A stretch of DNA of 64,000 bases from CAXMST01 sp963700785. GTDB taxonomy: Bacteria; Actinomycetota; Thermoleophilia; Solirubrobacterales; 70-9. The notes below the pieces were generated by a model that saw only the letters and a program-made list of their open reading frames with translations, was not told where the DNA came from and made no database searches. Position numbers and translations under genes: made by a program. Positions 26,979-36,023 of this stretch are shown piece after piece (position 1 is the first letter of the stretch; each line of letters starts with the position of its first letter). Where the stretch lies: contig CAVOYZ010000008.1 in the NCBI GenBank assembly GCA_963700785.1, positions 186,001 to 250,000 on the forward strand. The letters run 5' to 3'.

Positions 26979-28577
26979 ATGACGACGATTCGGGAGGCGA
27001 CCTACGATCTCTGGCGCGCCCACGGCATGACCACGGTGTTCGGCAACCCCGGGTCGACCGAGCTGCCGATGCTGGCCGACTTCCCCGATGACTTCCGCTA
27101 CGTGCTCGGCCTGCAGGAGGCGGTGGTGGTCGGCATGGCCGACGGCTACGCGCAGGCCTCCGGGACGGTCGGCCACGCCAACCTTCACACCGCCCCGGGG
27201 GTCGGCAACGCGATGGGGGCGATCTTCAATGCCCAGGCCAACCACACGCCGCTGCTGATCACCGCCGGCCAGCAGGTCCGGCCGGTGATCACGATGCAGG
27301 CCAACCTGACCAACCGGGAGGCGACCCGGATGCCGCACCCGCTGGTCAAGTGGAGCTACGAGCCGCCGCGGGCCGAGGACGTGCCGGCGGCGATCGCCCG
27401 CGCCATCCACACGGCGTCAATCGCCCCCAGGGGCCCGGCCTTCGTCTCCGTGCCGATGGACGACTGGACCGCCGAGGCGCCCTCCGACCCGACGACGCAT
27501 GCGGTCGGCCGGTCGGTCTCCAGCCGCGCCACCGCCGCCGCCGAGCGGATCGCGGCGCTCGCCGATCAGCTGGCGGCGGCGCGGAGCCCGGTGATGGTCG
27601 CCGGCCCCGATGTCGACGCCTCCGGCGGCTGGGAGGCCGCCGTTGCGCTGGCCGAGAAGCAGCGCCTCCCGGTCTGGGCGATCCCGGCACCCGGCGGCGG
27701 GCGGATCGGATTCCCGGAGAACCACGCCAACTTTCAGGGCGTCCTGCCGCCGGCGATCGGACCGCTCGCGGAGACCCTCGCCGGACATGACCTGATCCTC
27801 GTCGCGGGGGCGTCCGTGTTCAGCTACTACCCGTACATCCCGGGGGACCTGCTGCCCGAGGGGGCTGCCCTGGTTGCGATCACGTCCGATCCCGACGAGG
27901 CCGCGCGGGCGCCGATGGGCGATGCGATCGTCGCCGACGTCGCGGCGACGTTGGAGGCCCTGGTGACAGGGCTCGGTGAGACGGAGCGGGCCGCGCCGCC
28001 CCAGCGCGAGGCCCCGATCGAGCCGCCGGAGTCCGATCCGATCAGCGGCACCGAGGCGATGGCAACCCTGGCCGGGGTCTTCCCCGAGGATGGGATCGTC
28101 GTGCTCGAGGCGCCCTCGAGCACGCTTGCCCTGCGGAACCAGCTGCGCATCTCGCGGCCGGGCAGCTACTTCTTCGGAGCCGGCGGCGGGCTCGGCTTCG
28201 GCCTTGCCGCCGCGGTCGGTGTCCAGCTCGCCCAGCCCGACCGTCAGGTCGTCTGCGTGGTCGGCGAGGGCTCGGCGCAGTACGCGATCACCGCGTTCTG
28301 GTCGGCGGCGGCCTACGACGTCCCGGTCAAGTTCCTCGTCCTCCGCAACTCCGAGTACGCGATCCTCAAGTGGTTCGCGCTGGCGGAGGGCGTCGAGGGT
28401 GCCCCGGGCCTCGATCTGCCGGCGCTCGACGTCGCCGCGGTCGCCGAGGGGTACGGCGTGCCCTCGAGCACGGTCGAGGGTGCGGACGAGCTCGGCGCCG
28501 GTCTCGAGCGGGCGCTGGCCGCCGAGGGTCCGGCGCTGGTCGAGGTCGGAGTCGCTCCCGGGATGTGGCTGGGCTGA
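26979..28577 (+). CDS. Benzoylformate-decarboxylase-like thiamine diphosphate enzyme
   Basis: The 532-residue protein aligns along its whole length with Pseudomonas putida benzoylformate decarboxylase (MdlC) as I recall it: FGNPGSTELP (Ser26), LQEA (Glu47), NLHTAPG (His70), PLVKWSYEP, and AAGGLGFxLAAA-type AGGGLGFGLAAA. Three active-site positions differ. The residue matching His281 is Tyr284 (FSYYPYIPG), the Mg-binding Asp428 is Glu430 (VVGEGSAQY), and Thr457 is Glu459 (RNSEY). The substrate may therefore not be benzoylformate, or the chemistry may be altered. GAGAGGAG precedes ATG 26979. The FAD/Fe-S dehydrogenase starts 6 bp after its stop, suggesting a shared 2-hydroxy/2-oxo acid pathway. 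Confidence 0.88.
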   Translation: MTTIREATYDLWRAHGMTTVFGNPGSTELPMLADFPDDFRYVLGLQEAVVVGMADGYAQASGTVGHANLHTAPGVGNAMGAIFNAQANHTPLLITAGQQVRPVITMQANLTNREATRMPHPLVKWSYEPPRAEDVPAAIARAIHTASIAPRGPAFVSVPMDDWTAEAPSDPTTHAVGRSVSSRATAAAERIAALADQLAAARSPVMVAGPDVDASGGWEAAVALAEKQRLPVWAIPAPGGGRIGFPENHANFQGVLPPAIGPLAETLAGHDLILVAGASVFSYYPYIPGDLLPEGAALVAITSDPDEAARAPMGDAIVADVAATLEALVTGLGETERAAPPQREAPIEPPESDPISGTEAMATLAGVFPEDGIVVLEAPSSTLALRNQLRISRPGSYFFGAGGGLGFGLAAAVGVQLAQPDRQVVCVVGEGSAQYAITAFWSAAAYDVPVKFLVLRNSEYAILKWFALAEGVEGAPGLDLPALDVAAVAEGYGVPSSTVEGADELGAGLERALAAEGPALVEVGVAPGMWLG

Positions 28578-28583
28578 GCGGCG

Positions 28584-31511
28584 GTGGCCGCTCTCGACGA
28601 AACCGGATCCGCCGCCGCGGCGACCGCGCCAGCGGCGGATCGGGCACCGGAGTGGGTCGCCACCGGCACGCCGGAGCCGCTGCGCACGCGCCTCGTCTCG
28701 CTGCTCGGCCGCGAGGGGGTGCTGACGCGGGCCAGCGACATCGTTCGATACGCGTCGGATGCCAGCCCGTACCGGAGCTTTCCGCAGGCCGTGGTCCGTC
28801 CCCGCGACGAGGCGGAGATGGCGGCTCTGATGCAGCTCGCGCGCGAGGCCGGCGTCCCGCTCGTCTTCCGCGCCGGCGGCACCAGCCTCAACGGGCAGTC
28901 GCAGACCGAGGGCCTGCTGGTCGACGTCCGCAGCGGCTGGCGAGGGGTCGAGGTGCTCGAGGACGGCGCCGCTGCGCGGGTCAGCCCCGGCACGATCCTC
29001 GGCCACGTCAACCGGATGCTCGCCTCGCACCGGCGCAAGCTCGGCCCGGATCCGGCCAGCACCGAGATCGCCACGGTCGGCGGCGTGATCGCCAACAACT
29101 CGGGCGGGATGCGCTGCGGGACGACCAAGGACGCGTACTCGACCCTGCGCTCGCTGCGCTTCGTGCTCCCCTCCGGAACGACGATCGACAGCGGCGAGGC
29201 GGGCGCCGCGCGCCGCTTCGCCGAGGCGGAGCCCGAGCTGGCGGCCGGCCTCGAGCGGATCCGCGACGAGATTCGGGCCGACGGCGACCTGCGCGAGCGG
29301 ATCCGGCGCAAGTTCGAGATCAAGAACACGACCGGCTACCGGCTCTGTGCCTTTCTCGACGCGGACGATCCGCTGGAGATCTTCGAGCGACTGCTGGTCG
29401 GCTCCGAGGGCACGCTCGGCTTCGTCTCTGAGGCCACCTTCGAGACGGTCGAGGTGCCCCCGGCGACGACCGTGGCGTGGGTTCACTTCCCGAGCATCGA
29501 TGCGGCGACCGGGCCGGTCGCCGATCTTGTCGCGGCAGGTGCGACGGCGGTCGAGCTGATGGTTGCCCCGGCGCTGATGGTCGCGGCCAGCTCGATCCCG
29601 GGGACGCCGGCCTACTGGAAGGAGCTCGATCCGGCCTCGGCGGCGCTGCTGATCGAGTTCGGAGCGGATCAGGTGGAGGCCCTGGCCGAGGCGGAGGCCC
29701 GGGCCGATCGGCTGCTCGAGTCCCACCGGCCGGTCCGCCCGGTCGAGTGGGCTCGCGACCCCGGGACGATCGAGCTGTTCTGGCGGGTTCGTGAGGGGAT
29801 GCACGGGCTGGTCGGCCGCCTGCGACCGCCCGGGACGTCGCTGATCGTCGAGGACGTCTGCGTGCAGCCCGCGCGGCTGGCCGAGTTCGCCGGCGAGCTA
29901 CAGGCGCTGCTCGGCGCGCACGGCTTCCTCACCGGCGTCGCCGGTCATGCCTCGGCCGGGAACCTGCACTTCATGCTGACCCCGGACTTCTCCGAGCCGG
30001 ACGATGTCGACCGCTACCAGCGCTTCATCGCGGAGCTGGTCGGGCTGATCGTCGACCGCTACGACGGCTCGCTCAAGGCCGAGCACGGCACCGGCGTGAA
30101 CATGGCTCCGTTCGTCGCTCGGGAGTGGGGGGAGCGGGCGACGGAGCTGATGTGGGAGGTCAAGCGGCTCGCCGATCCCGACGGGGTGCTCGGCCCCGGC
30201 GTCGTCCTCAACCGGGACCCGGGCTGCCACCTCGCCAACCTGAAGACGACGCCCGAGGTCGAGGAGTCGGTCACCGCCTGCGTCGAGTGCGGCTTCTGCG
30301 AGCCGGTCTGCCCGAGCCGCGACCTGACCTTCACCCCGCGCCAGCGGATTGCCCTGCGCCGTGAGATGGCCCGTCAGCCCGCGGGGTCCGCCGTGCTCGA
30401 GGCCCTCGACGCCGAGTACGAGTACGACGGACTGCAGACCTGCGCGGTCGACGGCAGCTGCGCCCTTGCCTGCCCGCTCGGCATCGACACCGGCAGCCTC
30501 GTCAAGCAGCTCCGGGCCGAGGCCCACTCGCCGGCGGCGACCCGTGCGGCCGAGATGCTCGCCGGCCGCTGGCAGCTGGCAGAGCGGAGCGGCCGGGCGG
30601 GACTGCGCGCCGGCGCCGGCGCCGCGACCACGCTCGGAGACGGTCTGCCCGCGCGAATGACCGGGGCCGCTCGTCGCCTGCTCGGCGCCGAGGCGGTGCC
30701 GGACTGGGTCGAGCCGATGCCGGCGCCGGCCCGTCCGACACTGCCCTTGACCGAGCGCCGCGAGGCCGCGGCGGTCTATCTGCCGTCGTGCATCAATCGG
30801 ATCTTCGGCCCCTCGCATCCCGAGGGGCGGAGCTGGATGGGAAGCCTTCCGGAGGCGATGCTGGCGGTCTCGCGCCGTGCCGGGCTCCCGCTCTGGATCC
30901 CGGCTGACGCCCCCGGAACCTGCTGCGGAGTCCCGTTCAGCTCGAAGGGCCATCTGGCCGCCCACGCGTCGATGGCCGCAGAGACGGTCGACAAGCTCTG
31001 GGCCTGGAGCGAGGGGGGTGAGCTCCCGGTGGTGGTCGACGCCACATCCTGCACACAGGGGCTGCTCGACGCGGCCGAGGCGCTCGACGACGCCGGCCGC
31101 GAGCGCCATTCGCGGCTCGAGATCGTCGATTCGATCGAGTGGGCGGAGCGGCTGCTGGGTCGCCTCGAGATCGACAGCAAGACCGGCGCGGCGACGGTGC
31201 ATCCGACCTGCGCTGCGCGGCAGCTCGGGCTCGAGCGGAAGCTGGTCTCGGTCGCCGCCGCCCTGGCCGAGCGGGTCGTCGTTCCCGAGAGTGCCGGCTG
31301 CTGCGGGTTCGCCGGCGACCGGGGCTTCCTGCATCCGGAGTTGACCGCGTCGGCGCTGAGCGAGGAGGCTGCCGAGGTCGGTGCGGGCGGGGCCGACGAC
31401 GTCTACCTCTGCTCGAACCGGACCTGCGAGATCGGTCTCGAGCGGGAGACCGGCCATGCCTACTCGTCGCTGATCTTCCTGCTCGAGGAGCTGAGCCGTC
31501 CGACCATCTAG
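28584..31511 (+). CDS. FAD-linked 2-hydroxyacid dehydrogenase fused to Fe-S and CCG domains (D-lactate dehydrogenase / GlcD-GlpC-like)
   Basis: The 975-residue protein combines three modules. The first 480 or so residues are a PCMH-type FAD-binding domain (FRAGGTSLNGQSQTEG, VGGVIANNSGGMRCG) plus a FAD-oxidase C domain (GHASAGNLHFMLTP, KAEHGTGVNMAPF). Next is a ferredoxin-like part with CVECGFCEPVCP and CAVDGSCALACP. At the end are two CCG repeats (GTCCGVPFSSKG, AGCCGFAGD). This layout is that of quinone-linked D-lactate/2-hydroxyglutarate-type dehydrogenases. The start is GTG 28584. Next to a benzoylformate-decarboxylase-like enzyme it could oxidise a mandelate-like or other D-2-hydroxyacid to the 2-oxoacid decarboxylated by its neighbour. 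Confidence 0.9.
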   Translation: MAALDETGSAAAATAPAADRAPEWVATGTPEPLRTRLVSLLGREGVLTRASDIVRYASDASPYRSFPQAVVRPRDEAEMAALMQLAREAGVPLVFRAGGTSLNGQSQTEGLLVDVRSGWRGVEVLEDGAAARVSPGTILGHVNRMLASHRRKLGPDPASTEIATVGGVIANNSGGMRCGTTKDAYSTLRSLRFVLPSGTTIDSGEAGAARRFAEAEPELAAGLERIRDEIRADGDLRERIRRKFEIKNTTGYRLCAFLDADDPLEIFERLLVGSEGTLGFVSEATFETVEVPPATTVAWVHFPSIDAATGPVADLVAAGATAVELMVAPALMVAASSIPGTPAYWKELDPASAALLIEFGADQVEALAEAEARADRLLESHRPVRPVEWARDPGTIELFWRVREGMHGLVGRLRPPGTSLIVEDVCVQPARLAEFAGELQALLGAHGFLTGVAGHASAGNLHFMLTPDFSEPDDVDRYQRFIAELVGLIVDRYDGSLKAEHGTGVNMAPFVAREWGERATELMWEVKRLADPDGVLGPGVVLNRDPGCHLANLKTTPEVEESVTACVECGFCEPVCPSRDLTFTPRQRIALRREMARQPAGSAVLEALDAEYEYDGLQTCAVDGSCALACPLGIDTGSLVKQLRAEAHSPAATRAAEMLAGRWQLAERSGRAGLRAGAGAATTLGDGLPARMTGAARRLLGAEAVPDWVEPMPAPARPTLPLTERREAAAVYLPSCINRIFGPSHPEGRSWMGSLPEAMLAVSRRAGLPLWIPADAPGTCCGVPFSSKGHLAAHASMAAETVDKLWAWSEGGELPVVVDATSCTQGLLDAAEALDDAGRERHSRLEIVDSIEWAERLLGRLEIDSKTGAATVHPTCAARQLGLERKLVSVAAALAERVVVPESAGCCGFAGDRGFLHPELTASALSEEAAEVGAGGADDVYLCSNRTCEIGLERETGHAYSSLIFLLEELSRPTI

Positions 31512-31520
31512 GCTGGCGCC

Positions 31521-32750
31521 GTGACCATCACCAACGCCCGTCTCGCCGAGACCCGTGCCAAGACCGACCAGGTCCTGCTCCGAGAGGTGATCGAGGCACT
31601 CGCTCCACTCGATCGCCTGGCCGGCTCCGACGGCGAGCGCGAGGCAGCCGTCTGGATCGCGGATCGACTGCGGGCTGCAGGCGCGGAGGTGACGGTCGAC
31701 GAGGAGCGGTTCGACGACGGCTACGCGGGGATGATCGGCCGGCTCGCCGCGATCGCCGCCGGCGCGGGCGCGGTGGCGCTGAGCGGCCGGGCCCGTCGCC
31801 CGGCCGCCCTGGTTGCCGCCGCCGCGACGGCCCTGATCGCGGACGACATCTCGAACGGGGCGCGGCCGTGGCGGAAGGCGACGATGCCGAGTCTGCCGAC
31901 CTGGAACGTCGTCGCCGAGGTTGGTGACCGGAGCGCCGAGCGAACCCTGGTCGTGATGGCGCACCACGACGCGGCGCGGACCGGCCAGATCTTCGACGAC
32001 AGGGTGCAGCGGTCGCTGGGCGAGCATCTGCCGGGGCTGGTCGAGCGGATCGACACCTCGCTGCCGCTCTGGTGGCCGCTGCTTGCGGGTCCGGCCTCGG
32101 TCGCCGCCGGGGCCGCGACCGGACGCCGCGGGTTGACCGCGTTCGGCGCCGTCGCGAGCGCGATCGGCGCCGGCGTGATGGCCGACATCGAGCGCAGCCC
32201 GGTCGTCCCGGGCGCCAACGACAACCTCTCGGCGGTGGCCGTGCTCGTCGCCCTGGCGGAGGCCCTGGCGGAGCGGCCGGTGCAGGGGGTCCGGGTGCTG
32301 CTGGCCTCCTGCGGCGCCGAGGAGGTCCTCCAGGGCGGGGTCTATGCCTTCTGCGAGCGCCACCTGGCGCCGCTCGACCGCGAGCGCACCTGGATGCTGA
32401 ACCTCGACACCCTGGGATCCCCGGGCCTGGTGCTGCTCGAGGGCGAGGGCCCGATCGTGATGGAGGACTTCTTCGATCGGACGTGGCGCGATCTGATCGC
32501 GGGCGTGGCCGAGCGCGAGCGGATCCCGATCCGGCGTGGCATGCGCGCCCGGACGAGCACCGACTCGGTCGTCCCGAGCCGGATGGGGATCCCGACCGCC
32601 TGCGTCGTATCGATCAACCGCTACAAGGGCCTGGCCAACTATCACCAGATGGGCGACACGCCGGAGAAGGTCTCGTACCCGACCGTTGCCTGCGCGGCCG
32701 ATCTGGCGGAGGCGATGGCGCGCGAGCTGGCCGCCCCGGCCTCGGGGTGA
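31521..32750 (+). CDS. M28-family zinc peptidase with hydrophobic insert
   Basis: All ligands of the two-zinc M28 site can be placed: AHHDAARTG (His, Asp), GANDNLSAVA (bridging Asp), CGAEEV (catalytic Glu and ligand Glu), NLDTLG (Asp) and NYHQMGDTPE (His). The domain resembles aminopeptidase Y-like enzymes. Two Ala/Gly-rich hydrophobic stretches (near residues 75-110 and 175-215) interrupt the fold and may be membrane-associated hairpins, which is unusual. The start is GTG 31521, 9 bp after the dehydrogenase stop. The next gene, the AarF kinase, begins 1 bp after its TGA. No signal peptide is apparent. Confidence 0.85.
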   Translation: MTITNARLAETRAKTDQVLLREVIEALAPLDRLAGSDGEREAAVWIADRLRAAGAEVTVDEERFDDGYAGMIGRLAAIAAGAGAVALSGRARRPAALVAAAATALIADDISNGARPWRKATMPSLPTWNVVAEVGDRSAERTLVVMAHHDAARTGQIFDDRVQRSLGEHLPGLVERIDTSLPLWWPLLAGPASVAAGAATGRRGLTAFGAVASAIGAGVMADIERSPVVPGANDNLSAVAVLVALAEALAERPVQGVRVLLASCGAEEVLQGGVYAFCERHLAPLDRERTWMLNLDTLGSPGLVLLEGEGPIVMEDFFDRTWRDLIAGVAERERIPIRRGMRARTSTDSVVPSRMGIPTACVVSINRYKGLANYHQMGDTPEKVSYPTVACAADLAEAMARELAAPASG

Positions 32751-32751
32751 G

Positions 32752-34131
32752 ATGAGCGACAAGAGGCTTCCGACGGGCCGGGTCAATCGCTTGACCAGGG
32801 TTGGCGCGGCCGCTGCCTCCCAGGCCGTCAAGCGGACCGGCACCCGCGCGGCCAACGTCGCCCGCTCCGACGAGCAGGCCGAGCGGGCGATGGAGCGGCG
32901 ACAGCTCGAGGCGGCGAAGCAGATCGTCACCGTGCTCGGGGGCATGAAGGGGGCGGCGATGAAGGTCGGGCAGGTGCTCAGCTTCATGGACATCGGGCTC
33001 GTCCCCGACGACTATCGCGAGGAGTTCCAGACCGAGCTCGCGAAGCTCCGCGACGCCGCGCCGACGGTCAGCTTCGAGCAGATGCGCGAGGTGATCGAGA
33101 CCGATCTCGGCGAGCCGCTCGCTGCGGTGTTCAGCGAGTTCGACGAGGAGGCGATCGCAGCTGCGTCGATCGGCCAGGTCTACCGTGCGAGGCTCGCCGC
33201 CGACGGCCGCGACGTCGCCGTCAAGGTCCAGTACCCGGGGATCAACGACGCGGTGCGGGCCGACCTCAAGAACCTCGGTCTGATCCTGCGCGTCGCCCGG
33301 CGGCTGACGCCGAAGCTCGACATCGACGCGGTCGGCCGCGAGATCCGGGAGCGGATCAGCGAGGAGCTCGACTACGAGCTCGAGGCGGCGAACCACCGGA
33401 CGATGGCCCGGATCTACCGCGACCATCCGTTCATCGTCGTGCCCGACGTGGTCACCTCGCTCTCCCGCGAGCGGGTGATCGTCACCGAGTTCGCCGCCGG
33501 CGAGGGGTTCGAGCAGCTTCGAGCGGAGCCTGACGAGGTCCGCGATCGGATCGGCGAGATCATCTTCCGCTTCTACTACGGGTCGATGTTCCGCCACCAT
33601 CGCTTCAGCGGCGATCCTCACCCCGGCAACATGATCCTGCTCCCCGACGGCCGGGTCGCGTTTCTCGACTTCGGCATGTTCAAGGCGGTCGCGCCCGAGA
33701 TCACCGAGCGCGAGCTCGCCTGCCAGCGGGCGGTGATCGAGGAGGATCCCGAGCGGCTGCACCGGCTGCTGACGGAGTACGGATTCATCCCCGAGCCGGA
33801 GAAGCTCGATCCCGGGGTCCTCTGGGAGTTCGTCGTCGAGGGGATCTGGTGGTACACGCGCGACCAGTCGGTCCGCCTCGATCAGCAGATCGCCTCGACG
33901 GTCGCGATCGAGACCGCCGATCCCCGCTCGAAGCACTTCAAGGCGATGCGCCACCAGGACATCGTTCCCGAGCACCTGTTCGGCCGCCGGCTCGAGCTGC
34001 TGACCCTGGCCCTGCTCGGGCGGCTCGAGGCCGAGGCCAACTGGTACCGGATCGCCCGCGAGTGGATCTACGGAGACGAGCCGCTGACCGAGCTCGGGCG
34101 CGAGGAGGCCGCCTTCTACTCGGGCCGCTGA
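32752..34131 (+). CDS. ABC1/AarF (UbiB-like) atypical protein kinase
   Basis: Diagnostic features of the UbiB/ADCK family are present: the KxGQ motif (MKVGQVLSF), the alanine-rich nucleotide loop AAASIGQVYRARLA, the VAVKVQYPG lysine, the ELDYELEAANH glutamate and the metal-binding FSGDPHPGN and FLDFGMF motifs. Length is 459 residues. Family members are ATPases or kinases that support isoprenoid-quinone and lipid metabolism at the membrane. Here the partner may be menaquinone, but no quinone gene is present in the window. Its last 16 bp overlap the 3' end of lipB on the opposite strand. Confidence 0.92.
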   Translation: MSDKRLPTGRVNRLTRVGAAAASQAVKRTGTRAANVARSDEQAERAMERRQLEAAKQIVTVLGGMKGAAMKVGQVLSFMDIGLVPDDYREEFQTELAKLRDAAPTVSFEQMREVIETDLGEPLAAVFSEFDEEAIAAASIGQVYRARLAADGRDVAVKVQYPGINDAVRADLKNLGLILRVARRLTPKLDIDAVGREIRERISEELDYELEAANHRTMARIYRDHPFIVVPDVVTSLSRERVIVTEFAAGEGFEQLRAEPDEVRDRIGEIIFRFYYGSMFRHHRFSGDPHPGNMILLPDGRVAFLDFGMFKAVAPEITERELACQRAVIEEDPERLHRLLTEYGFIPEPEKLDPGVLWEFVVEGIWWYTRDQSVRLDQQIASTVAIETADPRSKHFKAMRHQDIVPEHLFGRRLELLTLALLGRLEAEANWYRIAREWIYGDEPLTELGREEAAFYSGR

Positions 34132-34935
34132 GCGCCGGCCGTGGGCTGCGCAGCGGCCGCCGCCGAGGACGCTGCCTCGAGCAGCTGCTCGAGGGTCGTC
34201 TCGCGGGGCTCCCGGGCGAAGGCTGCGGCGAACTCGGCGGCGACCGTGCTCGCGCAGGCCGCGACCTCCTGATGCTCTGCCGTGCTCCCGGGTCAGCGAG
34301 GTCATCCGCACGTACTCGATTCCGCAGGGAACGATCCACTCGAACGGCTGCAGGTCGTTGCTGACGTTGATCGCGAGGCCGTGAGTGGTGACCCCGCGGC
34401 TGACGTGGACGCCGATCGAGCCGATCTTGCGCGCCCCTGAGCCGTCGGGGGAGGCGACGGCGGCCGGACCGACGCGGGTGCCCTGCGGCCCGGTCTCGCC
34501 CGCCTCGACCGGCGGCTCGCCCGCCGTCCAGACCCCGGTCAGTCCCTCGAAGACCTGCGCCGGGACCCCGTGCAGGCGAAGCGCAGCGATCATCACCCGC
34601 TCGAGCCGCCGGACGTAGGCGTGGACATCGTCTCCGTAGGCGCCGAGATCGATGATCGGATAGGCGACCAACTGCCCCGGCCCGTGGTAGGTGACGCGCC
34701 CGCCGCGGTCGGTCGCCGCCACCTCGATCCCCTGCATCGCGTACCAGTCCTCGCCCATCGGCAGCTCCTGATCGCAGGTCCGGCGGCCGCGTGTGTAGAC
34801 CGGCCAGTGCTCGAGCAGCAGCAGCACGTCGGGGATCGCAGCCGCCTGCCGGGCGGCGCGGAGGTCGCTCTGAAGGGCCAGCGCCTCGCCGTAGGGGATG
34901 GTAGGCAGGCGGGCTACCCAGAGCTCGGCGCTCAT
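34116..34935 (-). CDS. lipB: Octanoyl-(acyl-carrier-protein):protein N-octanoyltransferase, +1 frameshift
   Basis: The N-terminal 200 or so residues from ATG 34935 have the LipB signatures RGGRVTYHGPGQLVAYPI, ARKIGSIGVHVSRG (catalytic Lys) and IVPCGI (catalytic Cys). After TSLTREHG the frame breaks. Removing one base near 34278 restores EHQEVAACASTVAAEFAAAF and a stop at 34116. LipB transfers octanoate to lipoyl domains, and LipA then adds sulfur. The gene is immediately downstream (3 bp) of leucine dehydrogenase and so belongs to the branched-chain dehydrogenase operon, whose E2 it would modify. Both catalytic residues are upstream of the break. Confidence 0.9.
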
Positions 34936-34937
34936 CC

Positions 34938-36023
34938 TCAGGAGTGTCGCAGGTTGATTCCCGCGGGCCGGCGGATGCCGCCCGGACGGCCGGGGCCGCG
35001 GCCACGCCGCAGTCGTGCGTCCGAGAGGTCGCGAGCTGCCGCCAGGGGGGTCACGCCGCGCCGCTCGGCCTCGCTCAGGATCGAGGCGATCGTGCCCTCG
35101 ATCCCGGCGGCCAGTCGCAGCGCCTCGGAGTGGGGTGCGCCGCGCAGCTCCCCGTAGACGCTGATCAGGCCGCCGACGTTGGCGATGAAGTCCGGGGCGT
35201 AGAGGATCTCGCGCTCGAGCAGACGCTCGGCGACGGCCTCGTCGGCAAGCACGTTGTTGGCGGCGCCGCAGAGTACGCCGGCGCCGAGGCGCTCGACCGA
35301 GCGCTCGTCGATCAGGCCGCCGAGAGCGCAGGGCGCCAGCACGTCGCAGTCACTCGACAGCGCATCTGCCGGCTCGACCCACTCGGCGCCCAGCGCCTCG
35401 GCCGGGGCCCGCCGGGAGGGGTCGACGTCGGCGATCGTCATTCGCGCCCCGTCGGCGCTCAGCAGCTGCGCGAGATGCGAGCCGACCTGACCGAATCCGA
35501 TGATCACGATGTGCCGATCGCCGAGCTCGGCGCTGCCCCAGCGGTGCTCGGCGCAGGCCCGCATCGCGGCGCGGACGCCGAGCGCGGTGACCGGGCTCGG
35601 GTCGCCCGAGCCGCCGCGCGAGGCGTCGAGCCCGACCACGTGCTCGGTGCGCTCGGCGATCACCGCCATGTCGGCCGCGCCGGTGCCGACGTCCTCGGCG
35701 GTCACGTAGCGCCCCTCGAGCGACTCCACCAGGTCACCGAAGTCGAGCAGGATCGCCCGCCGCTCCTCGCCCTCCGGCCGCTGCTCGGTCGGGGCTGCGA
35801 TCACGCCCTTGCCGCCACCGAGATCGAGCCCGGCCGCCGCCGCCTTGTGCGTCATCGCCGCGGCGAGTCGGGTTGCGTCCGCGACGGCATCGCCCTCCCG
35901 GTCGTAGCGCCAGAGCCTGACGCCACCGAGGGCCGGACCGAGCACGGTCGAGTGAACGGCGATCGTCAACAGCGCGCCGGACCTGTGACCACGCTCGATC
36001 GCGATCTCCTCGAGGGCGCTCAT
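34938..36023 (-). CDS. Leucine/valine dehydrogenase (Glu/Leu/Phe/Val dehydrogenase family)
   Basis: The 361-residue protein shows the catalytic-lysine segment of leucine dehydrogenases (LGPALGGVRLWRY, MTHKAAAAGLDLGGGKGVI), ALGVRAAMRA and a NAD-binding VIIGFGQVGSHLAQLL. It also has the CGAANNVLAD loop and APDFIANVGGLI. It reversibly deaminates branched-chain amino acids to the 2-oxoacids that feed the E1 enzyme encoded just upstream. ATG 36023 overlaps the E2 stop (ATGA). The position inside the dehydrogenase operon strongly supports a branched-chain substrate over glutamate, which is served by the separate gene at 10117. Confidence 0.93.
   Translation of the reverse strand: MSALEEIAIERGHRSGALLTIAVHSTVLGPALGGVRLWRYDREGDAVADATRLAAAMTHKAAAAGLDLGGGKGVIAAPTEQRPEGEERRAILLDFGDLVESLEGRYVTAEDVGTGAADMAVIAERTEHVVGLDASRGGSGDPSPVTALGVRAAMRACAEHRWGSAELGDRHIVIIGFGQVGSHLAQLLSADGARMTIADVDPSRRAPAEALGAEWVEPADALSSDCDVLAPCALGGLIDERSVERLGAGVLCGAANNVLADEAVAERLLEREILYAPDFIANVGGLISVYGELRGAPHSEALRLAAGIEGTIASILSEAERRGVTPLAAARDLSDARLRRGRGPGRPGGIRRPAGINLRHS

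Noticed and set aside
27417..32993. Two very long minus-strand open frames (795 and 1031 codons) opposite the decarboxylase, dehydrogenase and peptidase
   Set aside because: They are antisense shadows of three plus-strand genes with full catalytic motifs. The shadow proteins show no recognisable domain and have repeated RR/GR composition.
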